Part shown: piece after piece, positions 8,374 through 17,801 of the stretch
Layout: every line of letters begins with the position of its first letter
Numbering within the stretch: the first letter of the stretch is position 1
From: Natrialbaceae archaeon AArc-T1-2
Lineage (GTDB): Archaea; Halobacteriota; Halobacteria; Halobacteriales; Natrialbaceae
Reading direction: 5' to 3'
DNA length: 64,000 nt
Assembly: GCF_030273315.1 (NCBI RefSeq)
Contig: NZ_CP127174.1
Coordinates: 1,798,001-1,862,000 of the forward strand
Notes under the pieces: generated by a model
Database searches by the model: none
Seen by the model: only the letters and a program-made list of their open reading frames with translations
What the model was told of the DNA's origin: nothing
Program-made: the position numbers and the translations under genes

Positions 8374-9486
8374 ATGCATATATCATCCGCCACGATTCAT
8401 CGGCTCGAGGTGCCGATGAAAACGTCGTACGAAGCGTCAGTACATCCCGATTTCTCGACGATGGATGCACTCCTCGTCGTCATCTCAACCCCTGACGGGG
8501 AGCGTGGGATCGGAACAGTCGATCCGTCTCCGGGCTACTCGCGGCAAACGCCCGAGGAGATTCTAAGCGGACTCCAAGAGCTGGTACCTCGAGTGATCGA
8601 CGAATCGCCGGACCATCCGAACGAACTCGTCGACCTCTTCGAGACGGTTCCCGGGAACGAAAACGTGAAATGCGGAATCGAGATGGCGTATCTGGATCTT
8701 TACGGTCGACAGTACGGACTCTCGATAGGCGAGTTGCTGGGGGGGAAGCGCCGAGACTGCGAACCGCTGAACGGATGGGTCGGAATAGACGAACCCGCCG
8801 AGATGGTCTCCGATGCAAAGGGGTACAGAGACGACGGGTTCGACTCGATAAAGATAAAACTTAGCGGTGACGGGAGCGATGACATCGAGCGAATCAAACA
8901 CGTGTGTGATGCCGTCGGTGACGAGATGGAGGTCAGAGCCGACGTCAACGGTGCCTACGACCGGGAAACAGCGATCGAAGTGGCACAGGCCGTCGAAGAG
9001 TATCCGCTTGCACACCTGGAACAACCGGTTCCGCTCGAGGATCTCGAGGGGCTCGCAGACGTTACGGCATCCTCGTCGACGACCGTGATGGCCGATGAGT
9101 GTCTACTCACCGTCGAGGACGTCTTCCACGTGCTCTCGAACGACATCGCTGGTCGGCTGAAGCTGAAAGCGCTTCGACTCGGTGGCGTGCTTCCCACGAA
9201 GCGGGCACTCGACGTCGCATCGAGTGCGAATGTGCCGTGTGTGATCGGACACGGGTTCGGACTGTCGCCGTCGACCAGTGCAGAGCTACAGCTTACCGCC
9301 TCTCACGACAACATAGTTAGACCGATCGAGAGTGTGGGGCCACTGAAAATGACCGACGAACCGTTCGAACCGACGATCACCGTCGAGGACGGACGAGCAC
9401 ATATCCCGGAAGGTGACGGACTCGGCATCACCCTGAACGATTCGTCGCTCGATTCGTTCGCCGTTCACTCGGAGCACGTCTCGTAA
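8374..9486 (+). CDS. Mandelate racemase/muconate-lactonizing (enolase superfamily) enzyme
   Basis: 370 residues, two-domain enolase-superfamily protein that abstracts a proton alpha to a carboxylate. Catalytic elements in order: K160-x-K162 (IKIKL), metal ligands Asp190 (RADVNGAY), Glu216 (LEQPV) and Asp241 (MADECL), the second-strand lysine in KLKALRLGG near 265, and His293 in IGHGFG. This is the muconate-lactonizing or dipeptide-epimerase type arrangement. The gene is divergent from an amidohydrolase and followed by an IclR regulator, so it probably acts in catabolism of an organic acid imported by the nearby transporters. Which acid cannot be told. Confidence 0.88.
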   Translation: MHISSATIHRLEVPMKTSYEASVHPDFSTMDALLVVISTPDGERGIGTVDPSPGYSRQTPEEILSGLQELVPRVIDESPDHPNELVDLFETVPGNENVKCGIEMAYLDLYGRQYGLSIGELLGGKRRDCEPLNGWVGIDEPAEMVSDAKGYRDDGFDSIKIKLSGDGSDDIERIKHVCDAVGDEMEVRADVNGAYDRETAIEVAQAVEEYPLAHLEQPVPLEDLEGLADVTASSSTTVMADECLLTVEDVFHVLSNDIAGRLKLKALRLGGVLPTKRALDVASSANVPCVIGHGFGLSPSTSAELQLTASHDNIVRPIESVGPLKMTDEPFEPTITVEDGRAHIPEGDGLGITLNDSSLDSFAVHSEHVS

Positions 9487-9717
9487 CGGTCGTCCACTCG
9501 AACGATTCGTGGGGGAAACTGATCGAGTAACACACCCACGGCTTGGAACTGCCAGCTGACCGTTGTTTCGATCACGGGTTCGTCACCTCTGTTTCTGGAC
9601 GGTCGACGTGATTTGATACGCATTCGAGTGCCACACCAGTTTGGTCGACGAGCGTACGACCCGTCCGTCGGTGTTTTCTGTAGCGCAGCGAACGCGTCGC
9701 GATGGTGTCACACCGTG

Positions 9718-9732
9718 TTTACCATGAGTAAA
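9718..9732. promoter_or_regulatory. Inverted repeat before the first iclR gene, possible operator
   Basis: TTTAC-CATGA-GTAAA is a perfect 5-5-5 inverted repeat just before a TATA-like ATTTATG (from 9732) and about 35 nt from the ATG at 9767. IclR-family regulators bind palindromes of about 15 bp and often repress their own gene, so autoregulation is a reasonable guess. Confidence 0.4.
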
Positions 9733-9766
9733 TTTATGTGGGTGGGAGACATCGCAACTACACACC

Positions 9767-10534
9767 ATGGGAAGCGACAAAACGGGGGATAAACGAGTAA
9801 ATTCGGTCGAGGTATCGTTTACCATCCTCAAAACGATCCAGGATCTGGAGGGGGCGACGCTCTCTGAGATCTCCGACGAACTCGATTTACACAAGAGCAC
9901 GGTGTACGTCCACCTCAATACGCTCACACACAACCGGCTCGTCGTCAAGGACGACAATCAATACAACGTCGGGCTCCGGTTTCTGGGCTTCGGCGCGAGC
10001 GCCAGAGCGAACCGGACGATCTACCCGAAGATCAAACCGAAGATGAGGCGGCTGGCGAAAGAGACCGGTGAACGGGTACAGTTCATGGTCGAGGAACACG
10101 GACGCGGTATCTATGTCCACCGGGTCAGGGGAGAGTACGGGGTACAGACGGCAAACCACATCGGGAACTGTCGGTACCTCCATACGAGCGCAGCCGGGAA
10201 GGCGATTCTCTCGAAAACTGCCGACGAAGAAATCGACGAAATCATCGACCGATGGGGACTGCCGAGCCAGACGCCACACACCGTCGTCGATCGATCACAG
10301 CTCATGGAAGAGATCGCCTCGATTCGGGAGAACGGATACGCCCTCAACCGCGAAGAGCACATCGAAGGGCTGTGGGCGATAGGGGCACCGGTGACCAACC
10401 AGGATGGGACCGTACTCGGTGGGCTAAGTATCTCCGGGCCTGCGCACAGAATTCGTGACGAGAACAACCGTACCGAACTCATCGACCAGCTCCTCGGCAT
10501 CGTCAACGAAACCGAGTTGGACCTCCGGAAGTAG
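9767..10534 (+). CDS. IclR-family transcriptional regulator (module A)
   Basis: 255 residues. An N-terminal winged helix-turn-helix (about residues 9-70, with TLSEISDELDLHKSTVYVHL) is followed by the IclR ligand-binding GAF-like domain, with the conserved LHTSAAGKAILS and the C-terminal GLSISGPAHRI. It probably senses a metabolite of the pathway encoded around it: the enolase-superfamily enzyme before it and the stress protein, MFS carrier and TTT transporter after it. A 15-bp inverted repeat precedes the start. It is a clear paralogue of the regulator at 37911, sharing most motifs of the effector domain. Confidence 0.92.
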   Translation: MGSDKTGDKRVNSVEVSFTILKTIQDLEGATLSEISDELDLHKSTVYVHLNTLTHNRLVVKDDNQYNVGLRFLGFGASARANRTIYPKIKPKMRRLAKETGERVQFMVEEHGRGIYVHRVRGEYGVQTANHIGNCRYLHTSAAGKAILSKTADEEIDEIIDRWGLPSQTPHTVVDRSQLMEEIASIRENGYALNREEHIEGLWAIGAPVTNQDGTVLGGLSISGPAHRIRDENNRTELIDQLLGIVNETELDLRK

Positions 10535-11135
10535 ATCACCGGAACCGATACTTGACACGCTGTATTACATACATACGGGTGTAATATATGGTATCGGTCG
10601 ACCGATCGTGTACGGCGTCTGTATCGTATCGTCACGGCGCTGGTACGGGAACCGCCGCTCGAGCAGGAACCAGCGCCCGGCAGCCGGTGACGAAATGGAC
10701 CGACGAATCGGCGTTCGAGTCCGCCGATGACGGTACCGGCGTTTACTCGCTCCAAACTTCAAAATAGTATAGCAGGAGTTTATTTTTCGCTTCTGACCCT
10801 GTCTTCCCCAAAGGATAAAAACAACGCCTCTACATCCGGGTAACGGGATATATACGTCCACTATTACTGCTGTCTCGACTCTAGAACCAATGTTTGATAT
10901 TGGTAAATGGCTGTTGATCGGTTCGAATTTGGCGCTCGCATCCGTCGTCCCCACCGGCCAGTGCACGTTGTCTTCCAGCCCTCCCGGCGAACGCTGGCTT
11001 CCCTTCTCGAGAGAAAATCCCGAAGTACGACAGAGGGTAACCACGGTACTGACGGCATTTCGCAACTAAAACGACGTCGTCGTGACGAACGTGCCTAACG
11101 GAAAAGTAATATGGTTCCCCAGTTAACGCCTCGGT
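10535..11135 (+). other. Intergenic region, 601 bp, with possible regulatory sites
   Basis: No credible gene seen. It contains the degenerate copy of the 8216 repeat at 10765-10782, an ACCAAT/ATTGGT inverted repeat at 10886-10904, and an AT-rich TATA-like stretch (AAAAGTAATATGG near 11104) about 25-30 nt before the stress-protein ATG. The length suggests a regulated promoter region for the genes downstream. Confidence 0.45.
10886..10904. promoter_or_regulatory. Inverted repeat ACCAAT-7-ATTGGT
   Basis: Perfect 6-bp arms separated by seven bases in the long gap upstream of the stress-protein gene. It could be a protein-binding site or a small hairpin. No second copy was noticed in the window, so support is weak. 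Confidence 0.25.
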
Positions 11136-11567
11136 ATGGTAGTAGTGGCAGCAGTCGATCAATCTGACCAGTCAGATATCGTTGTAAAAGAGGGTGAAAA
11201 AATATCGGCGGCGCTCGACCAACCGCTCCACGTCGTTCACGTGATGAGCTACGCGGACTTTTACGACCTGCAGAAATCGAGCGTCGAAGAGACCGGAAGT
11301 CCGAGGGAGATGGAACGAGTAAAGGAGACAGCAGAGACTGTCGCTACCGAAGCGAGCGACGTGATCGACGGGTCGTCGGTATCCGTTGGACTCGTCGGCG
11401 ACGCGGCGACCGAGGTCGTCGATTACGCCAAGCAACACGACACCGAGTACATCGTCGTCGGACCGAAGAAACAGTCACCGACAGGAAAGGCCTTGTTCGG
11501 TAGTGTCTCTCAGAGCATAATTTTGAACTCGCCTTGCTCCGTAATTACCACCTCTCGTTCCGAGTAG
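11136..11567 (+). CDS. Universal stress protein (UspA family), module A
   Basis: 143-residue single Usp domain, cytoplasmic. N-terminal VVVAAVDQSDQ strand, HVVHVMSYADF, and the C-terminal nucleotide-binding region with VVGPKKQSPTGKALFGSVSQSI, a variant of the ATP-binding G-x2-G-x9-G(S/T) motif. It lies between the IclR gene and an MFS transporter gene, separated from the latter by only 19 nt, so they may be cotranscribed. Usp domains next to haloarchaeal transporters often act as regulators of uptake. It is a paralogue of the protein at 29683, which also sits in a TTT transporter module. Confidence 0.88.
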   Translation: MVVVAAVDQSDQSDIVVKEGEKISAALDQPLHVVHVMSYADFYDLQKSSVEETGSPREMERVKETAETVATEASDVIDGSSVSVGLVGDAATEVVDYAKQHDTEYIVVGPKKQSPTGKALFGSVSQSIILNSPCSVITTSRSE

Positions 11568-11586
11568 TTTATTTCTATCGACACAA

Positions 11587-12774
11587 ATGAAGAAGGACAT
11601 CCTTCGGTCTCACACCGTCTTATTAATTTCGCTGATATGGTTCATGGTACAATTTCTGCGGTACGTTTTTCCACCACTGTTCGAGACCTTTCAGTCGACC
11701 TACGGCGTTACGAACACGCAGACTGGCTTACTGTTTACACTGCTGCTGATCGGCTACTCCTCGATGCAACTCCCCTCCGGAGTCATCGCCGATCGATACG
11801 ACAAAAAGAACGTGATCGTGATCGGCGTGGCGCTTTTCACCGCCGCATCTTTCAGTGCTATTTTCGCCCCGACGTTCGGGTTTTTACTGCTCGCTACGGC
11901 ACTGATCGGTATCGGAACCGGCGTGCACAAAACGGTCGCCGTCGCGTATCTCTCGATCGTCCACTCGAAGAACACGGGATCGGCACTCGGAATAATGGAC
12001 ACCGTCGGTCAGTTCGGCGGTGTCGTCGCTCCGATCCTCGTCGTCTTGCTGCTCGACGTAACCGGCTACTGGCAGTCGGTTTTTCTCATCGGCGGCGCGG
12101 TCGGGGCGGCGCTTGCGGCACTGTTCGTCACGTACGGAGAGACCGAGTACGTCCATCGATCTGCTGACACTAGCTCGACGTCTTCGAACCCCCAACTGAG
12201 CGATTATATCTCTTCCCTGCTCAATCCTCAGTTGCTATCATTCACAGTAGTGATAACGATATTTACTTTTCTCTGGAATGGTATTGTTTCGTTTCTTCCA
12301 CTCTTTCTTACGACCCAGAAAGGGTTTTCGACCGAGCTTGCGGGGATAGCCTATTCGATACTGTTTATCGCTAGTCTTGTCCAGGCTGTGACCGGAACTA
12401 TTAGTGACAACTTTGGATCGCTGAAATTATCCCTCGGGCTGTTCACACTGGCCACGATTAGTATCATACTGCTGGTAACGGTGCAGTCGTGGCTGGCTAT
12501 CTTCGTTGCAGTCGGGTTAATCGGAATCGGATTTCACGGGTTCCGTCCCATTCGGGACGCATATCTCATGGAACTGATTTCTACGGATGTTGGCGGTGGT
12601 GTCCTCGGTACGGTACGGACCGTAATGACCGTCATCGGTGGGCTCGCACCGGTTACCGTGGGATTTCTCATCGACTTGTTCGGCTATACGACTTCGTTCA
12701 GCTTTCTTATCGTCGTTATACTCGTTGGGAACGCTATCATCGGGGTGATGTTATTGACTGCGAAACGTACCTAA
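11587..12774 (+). CDS. Major facilitator superfamily transporter
   Basis: 395 residues with about 12 membrane helices. The loop between helices 2 and 3 has the MFS signature in the form GVIADRYDKKN, and a related motif follows at TISDNFGS in the second half. The size and motifs fit an uptake or efflux carrier of the anion-cation type. Its start lies 19 nt after the stress-protein stop, so the two probably form an operon. In the C-terminal half the codon use becomes more A/T-rich than in its neighbours, which may hint at a foreign origin. Substrate is probably an organic acid of the same module, by context only. Confidence 0.88.
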   Translation: MKKDILRSHTVLLISLIWFMVQFLRYVFPPLFETFQSTYGVTNTQTGLLFTLLLIGYSSMQLPSGVIADRYDKKNVIVIGVALFTAASFSAIFAPTFGFLLLATALIGIGTGVHKTVAVAYLSIVHSKNTGSALGIMDTVGQFGGVVAPILVVLLLDVTGYWQSVFLIGGAVGAALAALFVTYGETEYVHRSADTSSTSSNPQLSDYISSLLNPQLLSFTVVITIFTFLWNGIVSFLPLFLTTQKGFSTELAGIAYSILFIASLVQAVTGTISDNFGSLKLSLGLFTLATISIILLVTVQSWLAIFVAVGLIGIGFHGFRPIRDAYLMELISTDVGGGVLGTVRTVMTVIGGLAPVTVGFLIDLFGYTTSFSFLIVVILVGNAIIGVMLLTAKRT

Positions 12775-12867
12775 TCCTGCCCGTGACTCTCGTCCGCACG
12801 ACTGATCTCGGGTTGGGATAAGTATAGCGCTTCAATTTAAAGCCTATATTCCGAAGTAGATTAGAAA

Positions 12868-12876
12868 CATATTTAT
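12868..12876 (+). promoter_or_regulatory. Probable TATA box for the first TTT transporter operon
   Basis: CATATTTAT lies about 50 nt upstream of the tctC ATG, in a markedly AT-rich stretch that follows the MFS gene. It suggests that the TTT operon has its own promoter. Confidence 0.4.
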
Positions 12877-12924
12877 GGTTAACCTCTAAACGTGACTGTG
12901 CAGCCATAGCATAACAAGTATACT

Positions 12925-13947
12925 ATGAACGGAAAACCAAGTCGTCGAAAACTGTTATCTGGTATTGGTACTGCGGCCGGCATTGCAGTTGCAGGCTGTC
13001 TCGGGGATGAGGGAGAGTTCCCGAACGACCCGATTACGATGGTTGTCCCCTTCGGGGAAGGGGGTGGCGTGGACCGCAGCACGCGCGAGCTGCAGGAAGC
13101 GCTCGAAGACGAACTCGGCGTTAACCTCCGGTTCGAGTATCATCCGGGTGCTGGCACGCAGATCGGACAGCAAGCCGCCCTCGAGGAAGACGACGCGTAT
13201 ACGATCGGGGTCGCGTCGTTACCGGCGTTCAACTTCACGATGATTACCGGGGATGCGCCTTACGACCTCGACGATTTCGCGTGGGTCGGCAACTTGCTCC
13301 AGGACCCTGGACTGATCCGCGTGCACGAGGACGACGACCGGTTCGATGACATAAACGATCTCATCGACTATGCGGTCGACAATCCCGGGGAGCTGTCCGT
13401 CAGTACCTCGGGCCCGTACAACCAGAACGTGCTGGGGCTTGCTCACCTCGAGGAGATCACGGGTGCCGAGTTCAACGTCGTCCCGTACGACGGCGGTGGC
13501 GACGCGAGAAACGCTCTCGTTACGCAGGAGGTCGATTTCGTCCACGCCAACGTGTTCAACAGCCTCGGAACCGCAGAGGACACGAGAGTGCTGGCAGTCC
13601 ACGCGGAGGAAAACGAGTGGGCGGACATCACGGACGACGCACCGACGTTCAGCGACGCCCTCGGGTTCGATCAGGAGGAGCTGCGGCCGAACTGGCCCGA
13701 AGTGCGATACTCGTGGTACATCTCCCAGGACGCAGCCGACGCTCACCCCGACCGGCTGGAGTTCCTCCAGGATGCGTTCGAGACGGCGGTGAACTCGGAG
13801 ACGTACGAAGAGACGCTCGCAGACCTCTCACCACCACAGGAGACGAAACGGGACTACATGTCGCCTGAGGAGACGGAGGAGGCGAACAGGGAGAAACACG
13901 AGACGATGGAGCAGTTCGTTGACCTGATGGGCGAGATGACGGAGTAA
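12925..13947 (+). CDS. tctC: TTT transporter substrate-binding lipoprotein (TctC-like), module A
   Basis: 340 residues. A Tat signal (PSRRKLLSG) leads into a lipobox with Cys25 (VAGC), so the mature protein is a lipid-anchored binding protein on the outer face of the membrane. The body shows the TctC/BugT features: PITMVVPFGEGGGVD near the start, YHPGAGTQIG, and the acidic C-terminal helix. These proteins bind carboxylates and deliver them to TctA/TctB. It is the first gene of an operon with tctB (2 nt after) and tctA. A paralogue is at 27012. The ligand is not known. Confidence 0.93.
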   Translation: MNGKPSRRKLLSGIGTAAGIAVAGCLGDEGEFPNDPITMVVPFGEGGGVDRSTRELQEALEDELGVNLRFEYHPGAGTQIGQQAALEEDDAYTIGVASLPAFNFTMITGDAPYDLDDFAWVGNLLQDPGLIRVHEDDDRFDDINDLIDYAVDNPGELSVSTSGPYNQNVLGLAHLEEITGAEFNVVPYDGGGDARNALVTQEVDFVHANVFNSLGTAEDTRVLAVHAEENEWADITDDAPTFSDALGFDQEELRPNWPEVRYSWYISQDAADAHPDRLEFLQDAFETAVNSETYEETLADLSPPQETKRDYMSPEETEEANREKHETMEQFVDLMGEMTE

Positions 13948-13949
13948 GC

Positions 13950-14498
13950 ATGTCCAGTCTCGAGAACGAAGAACCACTGAACGGGGGTGACGAACGGACA
14001 GAGGACCGGTGCGAATCGATCGACGATTCGTTTTTTTTGGCGCTAGTAAAGCCGTTAGTGTTCCCGACGCTCGGGCTCGTGTTTGCGCTTCTTTATCTTC
14101 ACTCGACGTACGGACGAATCGACCTATCCAACCTGACGTATCCATACGTTATCATCGGATCGCTGCTTGCTTTACTCGCCTCGGTGTACGTGAGTGAGAT
14201 CCGATCAGTCGTTCAGAAGAAAGACCGGTACGAACTCGACACGAAAGAGGCGTTGTCGGATTTGATCGACGAGTGGAAGATGTCGATCGTCGTCTGTGTC
14301 ATCGCCGTCGTATATGTCGGTGTCATCGACACCGTCGGCTTCTTCACGAGCTCGGCACTGGCGATGATCGCTCTCATGTCTCTCAGTGACGTCGATTACA
14401 AGGTGCTGGTCGCGGTTACCGTCTTCACGATCGGGATGATTTACGTCCTGTTTATCGGCGTCCTGGACGTCCGGCCACCGGAGGGGTTCCTCATATGA
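13950..14498 (+). CDS. tctB: TTT transporter small membrane subunit (TctB-like), module A
   Basis: 182 residues with four predicted membrane segments, the usual fold for TctB, starting two bases after the tctC stop. The sequence is poorly conserved, as is normal for this subunit; the call rests on size, topology and position between tctC and tctA. A long hydrophilic N-terminus of about 28 residues precedes the first helix. Confidence 0.85.
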   Translation: MSSLENEEPLNGGDERTEDRCESIDDSFFLALVKPLVFPTLGLVFALLYLHSTYGRIDLSNLTYPYVIIGSLLALLASVYVSEIRSVVQKKDRYELDTKEALSDLIDEWKMSIVVCVIAVVYVGVIDTVGFFTSSALAMIALMSLSDVDYKVLVAVTVFTIGMIYVLFIGVLDVRPPEGFLI

Positions 14499-14556
14499 GC
14501 GCCCGAGGAACCGCCGGTGTAACAACTGACATGTACGAAAACCCATTCGGTGACAC

Positions 14557-16053
14557 ATGATCGGAAACCTCGCTGCAGGAATCGAGATCCTGTTAACGCC
14601 AACGAACATCCTCCTGATCATGTTTGCAGTCATTGTCGGGATCGTAGCTGGGGCTATCCCCGGTTTCACAGGGACGAACACGGTCGCTATCGTTCTCCCG
14701 TTTACCCTCGCGATGACGCCGGAAACCGCCATCGTCTTTATGGCTGCGATATACGTCGGTGCGAACTACGGTGGCGCGATCCCCGCCGCCTTGATTAACA
14801 CACCGGGTACGGCTGGCGCAACCGCTACCGTCCTGGACGCCTACCCGATGAGCAAAAAGGGCAAGGCTGGACAGGCGATCGGGATCTCCATACTGGCCAG
14901 TGGAATCGGCGGAATCATCTCGGCGATCGTCATCGTGGCCTTACTGAACCCGCTCGGCTCTGTCGCGCTTATGTTCGGTCAGCCCGAGTACTTCGCGCTG
15001 GCGCTTTTCGGCATCATCGCGTTGGCTTCTGTCCTCGGCGAAAACGTCAGGAAAGGCCTCATTTCGGGACTTTTGGGTCTGTTGATCGCGGCCGTGACCC
15101 TCGACCCGATCACCGGACAGAGTCGACTCGATTTCGGCTTCCCGGAACTCGTTTCTGACGTGCCGTTCGTTCCGATCATCGTCGGCCTGTTCGCCATCTC
15201 GGAGTTGATGTATCTAATCAAGAAGCGACAAATTAGCGACGCCGACTTCGATATCAGCTCGATGTCGGAAGTCAAAAAAGGAGCAAAGCAGGTCCTCGCC
15301 CGACCGTTCCAGACCCTTCGAGCGATCTCTATCGGAACACTAATCGGCGCGATTCCCGGTGCCGGGACGTCCGTCGCGAACTTCATCAGCTGGGGCGAGG
15401 CGAAACGGGCGTCGGACAAGCCGGAGGAGTTCGGCGATGGATCTCCCGAAGGCGTGATCGCCTCCGAGGGGTCGAACAACGCCGTTACCTCGAGTTCGTT
15501 GCTCCCAACGCTCGTGCTCGGTATTCCAGGCAGTGGTACGACGGCAGTTATGCTGGGCGCGCTGTTGCTTCACGGGATCCAGCCCGGACCGAACCTCATG
15601 GCCGAGTTCGGTGCCGAGGCAACGGCGATCATGCTGTCGCTGCTGATAGCCAACCTCGTCCTTATCGCGTTCGCGTTCGCCATTTCGAAGTATATCGTTC
15701 GAGTAGTGCTCTTGCCGACGGAGTGGCTGGTGCCGGTCATCCTCGTCTTGACCGCGATCGGGATATTCTCGCTGAACAACTCCCTCTTCGAGGTGCGATT
15801 CATGATCCTGTTCGGCATCCTCGGGTTCATCATGCGGGAGTACGACTACTCGCTGATTCCGATGGTACTCGGCGTCATCCTGGGCCCGCTAGCCGAGGGG
15901 GCGTTCCGCCGAACGCTGGAGTTGGGTAACGGAGATGTTACCCTCTTCTTCATCAACAGTCCGATCACCGTCATCCTCTGGGTACTCATCGTCGCCGTGT
16001 TCTTCTCGGACCACATCTCGCGGTTCTTCAAAAGCCTCCTCTCACGGGTGTAA
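14557..16053 (+). CDS. tctA: TTT transporter large membrane subunit (TctA-like), module A
   Basis: 498 residues, about 12 membrane segments. Family signatures are clear: GAIPGFTGTNTVAIVLPFT in the first half and the repeated GAIPGAGTSVANFISW and EGSNNAVTSSSLLPTLVLGIPGSGTTA in the second half. This is the channel subunit of a secondary, cation-driven tripartite tricarboxylate transporter. It ends the tctCBA operon; a 14-bp palindrome follows the stop directly. The presence of a second, separate TTT system at 24719-28031 indicates two different carboxylate substrates. Confidence 0.94.
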   Translation: MIGNLAAGIEILLTPTNILLIMFAVIVGIVAGAIPGFTGTNTVAIVLPFTLAMTPETAIVFMAAIYVGANYGGAIPAALINTPGTAGATATVLDAYPMSKKGKAGQAIGISILASGIGGIISAIVIVALLNPLGSVALMFGQPEYFALALFGIIALASVLGENVRKGLISGLLGLLIAAVTLDPITGQSRLDFGFPELVSDVPFVPIIVGLFAISELMYLIKKRQISDADFDISSMSEVKKGAKQVLARPFQTLRAISIGTLIGAIPGAGTSVANFISWGEAKRASDKPEEFGDGSPEGVIASEGSNNAVTSSSLLPTLVLGIPGSGTTAVMLGALLLHGIQPGPNLMAEFGAEATAIMLSLLIANLVLIAFAFAISKYIVRVVLLPTEWLVPVILVLTAIGIFSLNNSLFEVRFMILFGILGFIMREYDYSLIPMVLGVILGPLAEGAFRRTLELGNGDVTLFFINSPITVILWVLIVAVFFSDHISRFFKSLLSRV

Positions 16054-16054
16054 C

Positions 16055-16068
16055 GATATAGCTATATC
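16055..16068. promoter_or_regulatory. 14-bp perfect palindrome just after the tctA stop
   Basis: GATATAGCTATATC begins two bases after the tctA stop codon. It has no loop, so it is less like a terminator hairpin than a protein-binding site, but it could also mark transcript 3' ends together with the following T/A-rich stretch. Confidence 0.3.
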
Positions 16069-16255
16069 AAGTTTATATTATCGCTGCTTCCCTCTGCTCG
16101 ACCACGACCGCGGCTGTCACTGTCGCACCGAGGTGGCGACTCCGTTCACGTCTGTCTGACCGACGGTATACTGTCGCGGTGGCGTTCCAACGAGAGTGTG
16201 AGCGTATCGTGTGCCTGTCTACGCTTTTGGTACGAAACGACGCGTCCGTATCGGA

Positions 16256-17779
16256 CTACGCCGTTTTGTTTTCGTCACTCCGATCCGTGATCGCCGATTC
16301 GATCGTATGTGCGACCTCGAGGAGGCGCTGATCGTCGTAGGGGCCGGCCACGAGCTGCAGCCCCGTGGGGAGACGGTCAGGGTCCTCGAGCGTGTGCGGA
16401 ATCGTGATCGCCGGGAAGCCAGTTACGTTCGCGATTCGAGTGTTTCGTGCGTAATCGATCGTCGTCTCGAATGCGTTTTCGACCCGCGGCGGGACGTCCG
16501 GCATCGTCGGCAACAACAGACAGTCGACGTCATCGAGGAGTTGCTCGAACTCCTCGCGGATCGTCTTCCGGGCGGCGTGGGCGCGCGTGTAGTGTCGCCC
16601 GTTCAACCTATCAACGAGGTGTGCACCTGAGAGTAGCTTGCTCTTGTAGAAGGGGTGCAATTCGGCGCTCGTGGCCGCGCCTCGCCGGGCGAGTCCCGCC
16701 TGGTACCCGTCGTCGACGATTCCCCCGCGACGGTACGGTGCACCGCCTGCCCGCCAGTGCGTCGCCATCTCGACGGCGCTAATGCAGTTTTTGACGGCCT
16801 TGCCGTAGTGGAAATACTCCGAAGAGACGTCCCGGACGCTGGCGCCCATGTTAGATAAGTTGTCAATAGTCTCTGCAAACCGGTCGGCGACTGTCGACTC
16901 GACACCGTCGCCGATCCCCTCCGCTAACACGCCGATCGTCAGCGACGAGACGGACGGCGTCGACCTTGAGTCGGGGTCCCACGTCGGGAGTGTATACGCC
17001 TCTCTTCCCGCGGCTTGCAACGATGCGGGGTCGCGGGGATCCGTACCGGCGATGGCTGTGAGGACGCGCCCGGCGTCGGCGACCGTCTTCGTTAGCGGCC
17101 CGACGTGATCGAGCGTGTACGTGTTTTCGACGACGCCGGTCAGCGGGACGAGCCCGTACGTGGGTTTCAGCCCCGTAATCCCACACCACGCCGCCGGAAT
17201 GCGTATCGATCCACCGGTGTCCGTTCCCAGTGCGGCCCGTACCTGGTCGGTCGCGACCGCGACGCCGCTTCCGGCGGAAGAGCCGCCGGCGAGTCGCTCT
17301 CGGTCGTGGGGATTGCAAACGGCACCGTCCGTTCCGGTCACGCCGTGGGGTGCGCCCGCGAACTCGTCGAGGGTCGTTTTCATCGTGATCGTCGCTCCGC
17401 TGGCGCGAAGCCGGCGGACGACCGTCGCGTCCGTCTGCGGACAGAACCCTCGCAGGACTTCCGATCCACACTGGAGTGGGATGCCTGCGACGGCGATGTT
17501 GTCTTTGACGCCGACGGTGAACGCCTCGAGTGCCCCGGAGTGGTCGGCAGGCGGAGGGACGTCGCAGGTGACGCTGCAGGCAGCGTCGGGGCTGTCGGTC
17601 CAGGTCCGCCCGTGGGTGTCGCCGTTGGCCGGCCTGTCGACCGGGACGTCGTCTATCTCGTCGATATCGTCGAGCATTTCGTTGACGAACTCGCAGACGT
17701 CGGCGAGTTCGGACTCGTAGAGCGTGACGTTGAACGCCTCGCCGAGTTCGACGAGTTCGGATTCGGATACTGATTTCAT
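16256..17779 (-). CDS. Amidase signature family hydrolase
   Basis: 507 residues. The Ser-cisSer-Lys triad of the amidase signature family is visible: Lys92 in VGVKDNIAVAG, the cis-serine in GGSSAGSGVA (residues 165-173) and the nucleophile Ser191 in GTDTGGSIRIPAAWCG. It therefore hydrolyses a carboxamide or similar bond in the cytoplasm. The lone context, next to an SSS symporter and not to gatB or gatC, argues for a catabolic amidase and not tRNA amidotransferase. The symporter gene ends 22 nt upstream on the same strand, so uptake and hydrolysis of one amide are probably linked. Confidence 0.9.
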   Translation of the reverse strand: MKSVSESELVELGEAFNVTLYESELADVCEFVNEMLDDIDEIDDVPVDRPANGDTHGRTWTDSPDAACSVTCDVPPPADHSGALEAFTVGVKDNIAVAGIPLQCGSEVLRGFCPQTDATVVRRLRASGATITMKTTLDEFAGAPHGVTGTDGAVCNPHDRERLAGGSSAGSGVAVATDQVRAALGTDTGGSIRIPAAWCGITGLKPTYGLVPLTGVVENTYTLDHVGPLTKTVADAGRVLTAIAGTDPRDPASLQAAGREAYTLPTWDPDSRSTPSVSSLTIGVLAEGIGDGVESTVADRFAETIDNLSNMGASVRDVSSEYFHYGKAVKNCISAVEMATHWRAGGAPYRRGGIVDDGYQAGLARRGAATSAELHPFYKSKLLSGAHLVDRLNGRHYTRAHAARKTIREEFEQLLDDVDCLLLPTMPDVPPRVENAFETTIDYARNTRIANVTGFPAITIPHTLEDPDRLPTGLQLVAGPYDDQRLLEVAHTIESAITDRSDENKTA

Positions 17780-17801
17780 GGATGAATTCGTGTCGGTGGG
17801 T

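Noticed and set aside
16256-17779. Amidase as GatA of tRNA amidotransferase
   Set aside because: No gatB or gatC nearby, and the gene is paired with an SSS symporter; a catabolic amidase is more likely.
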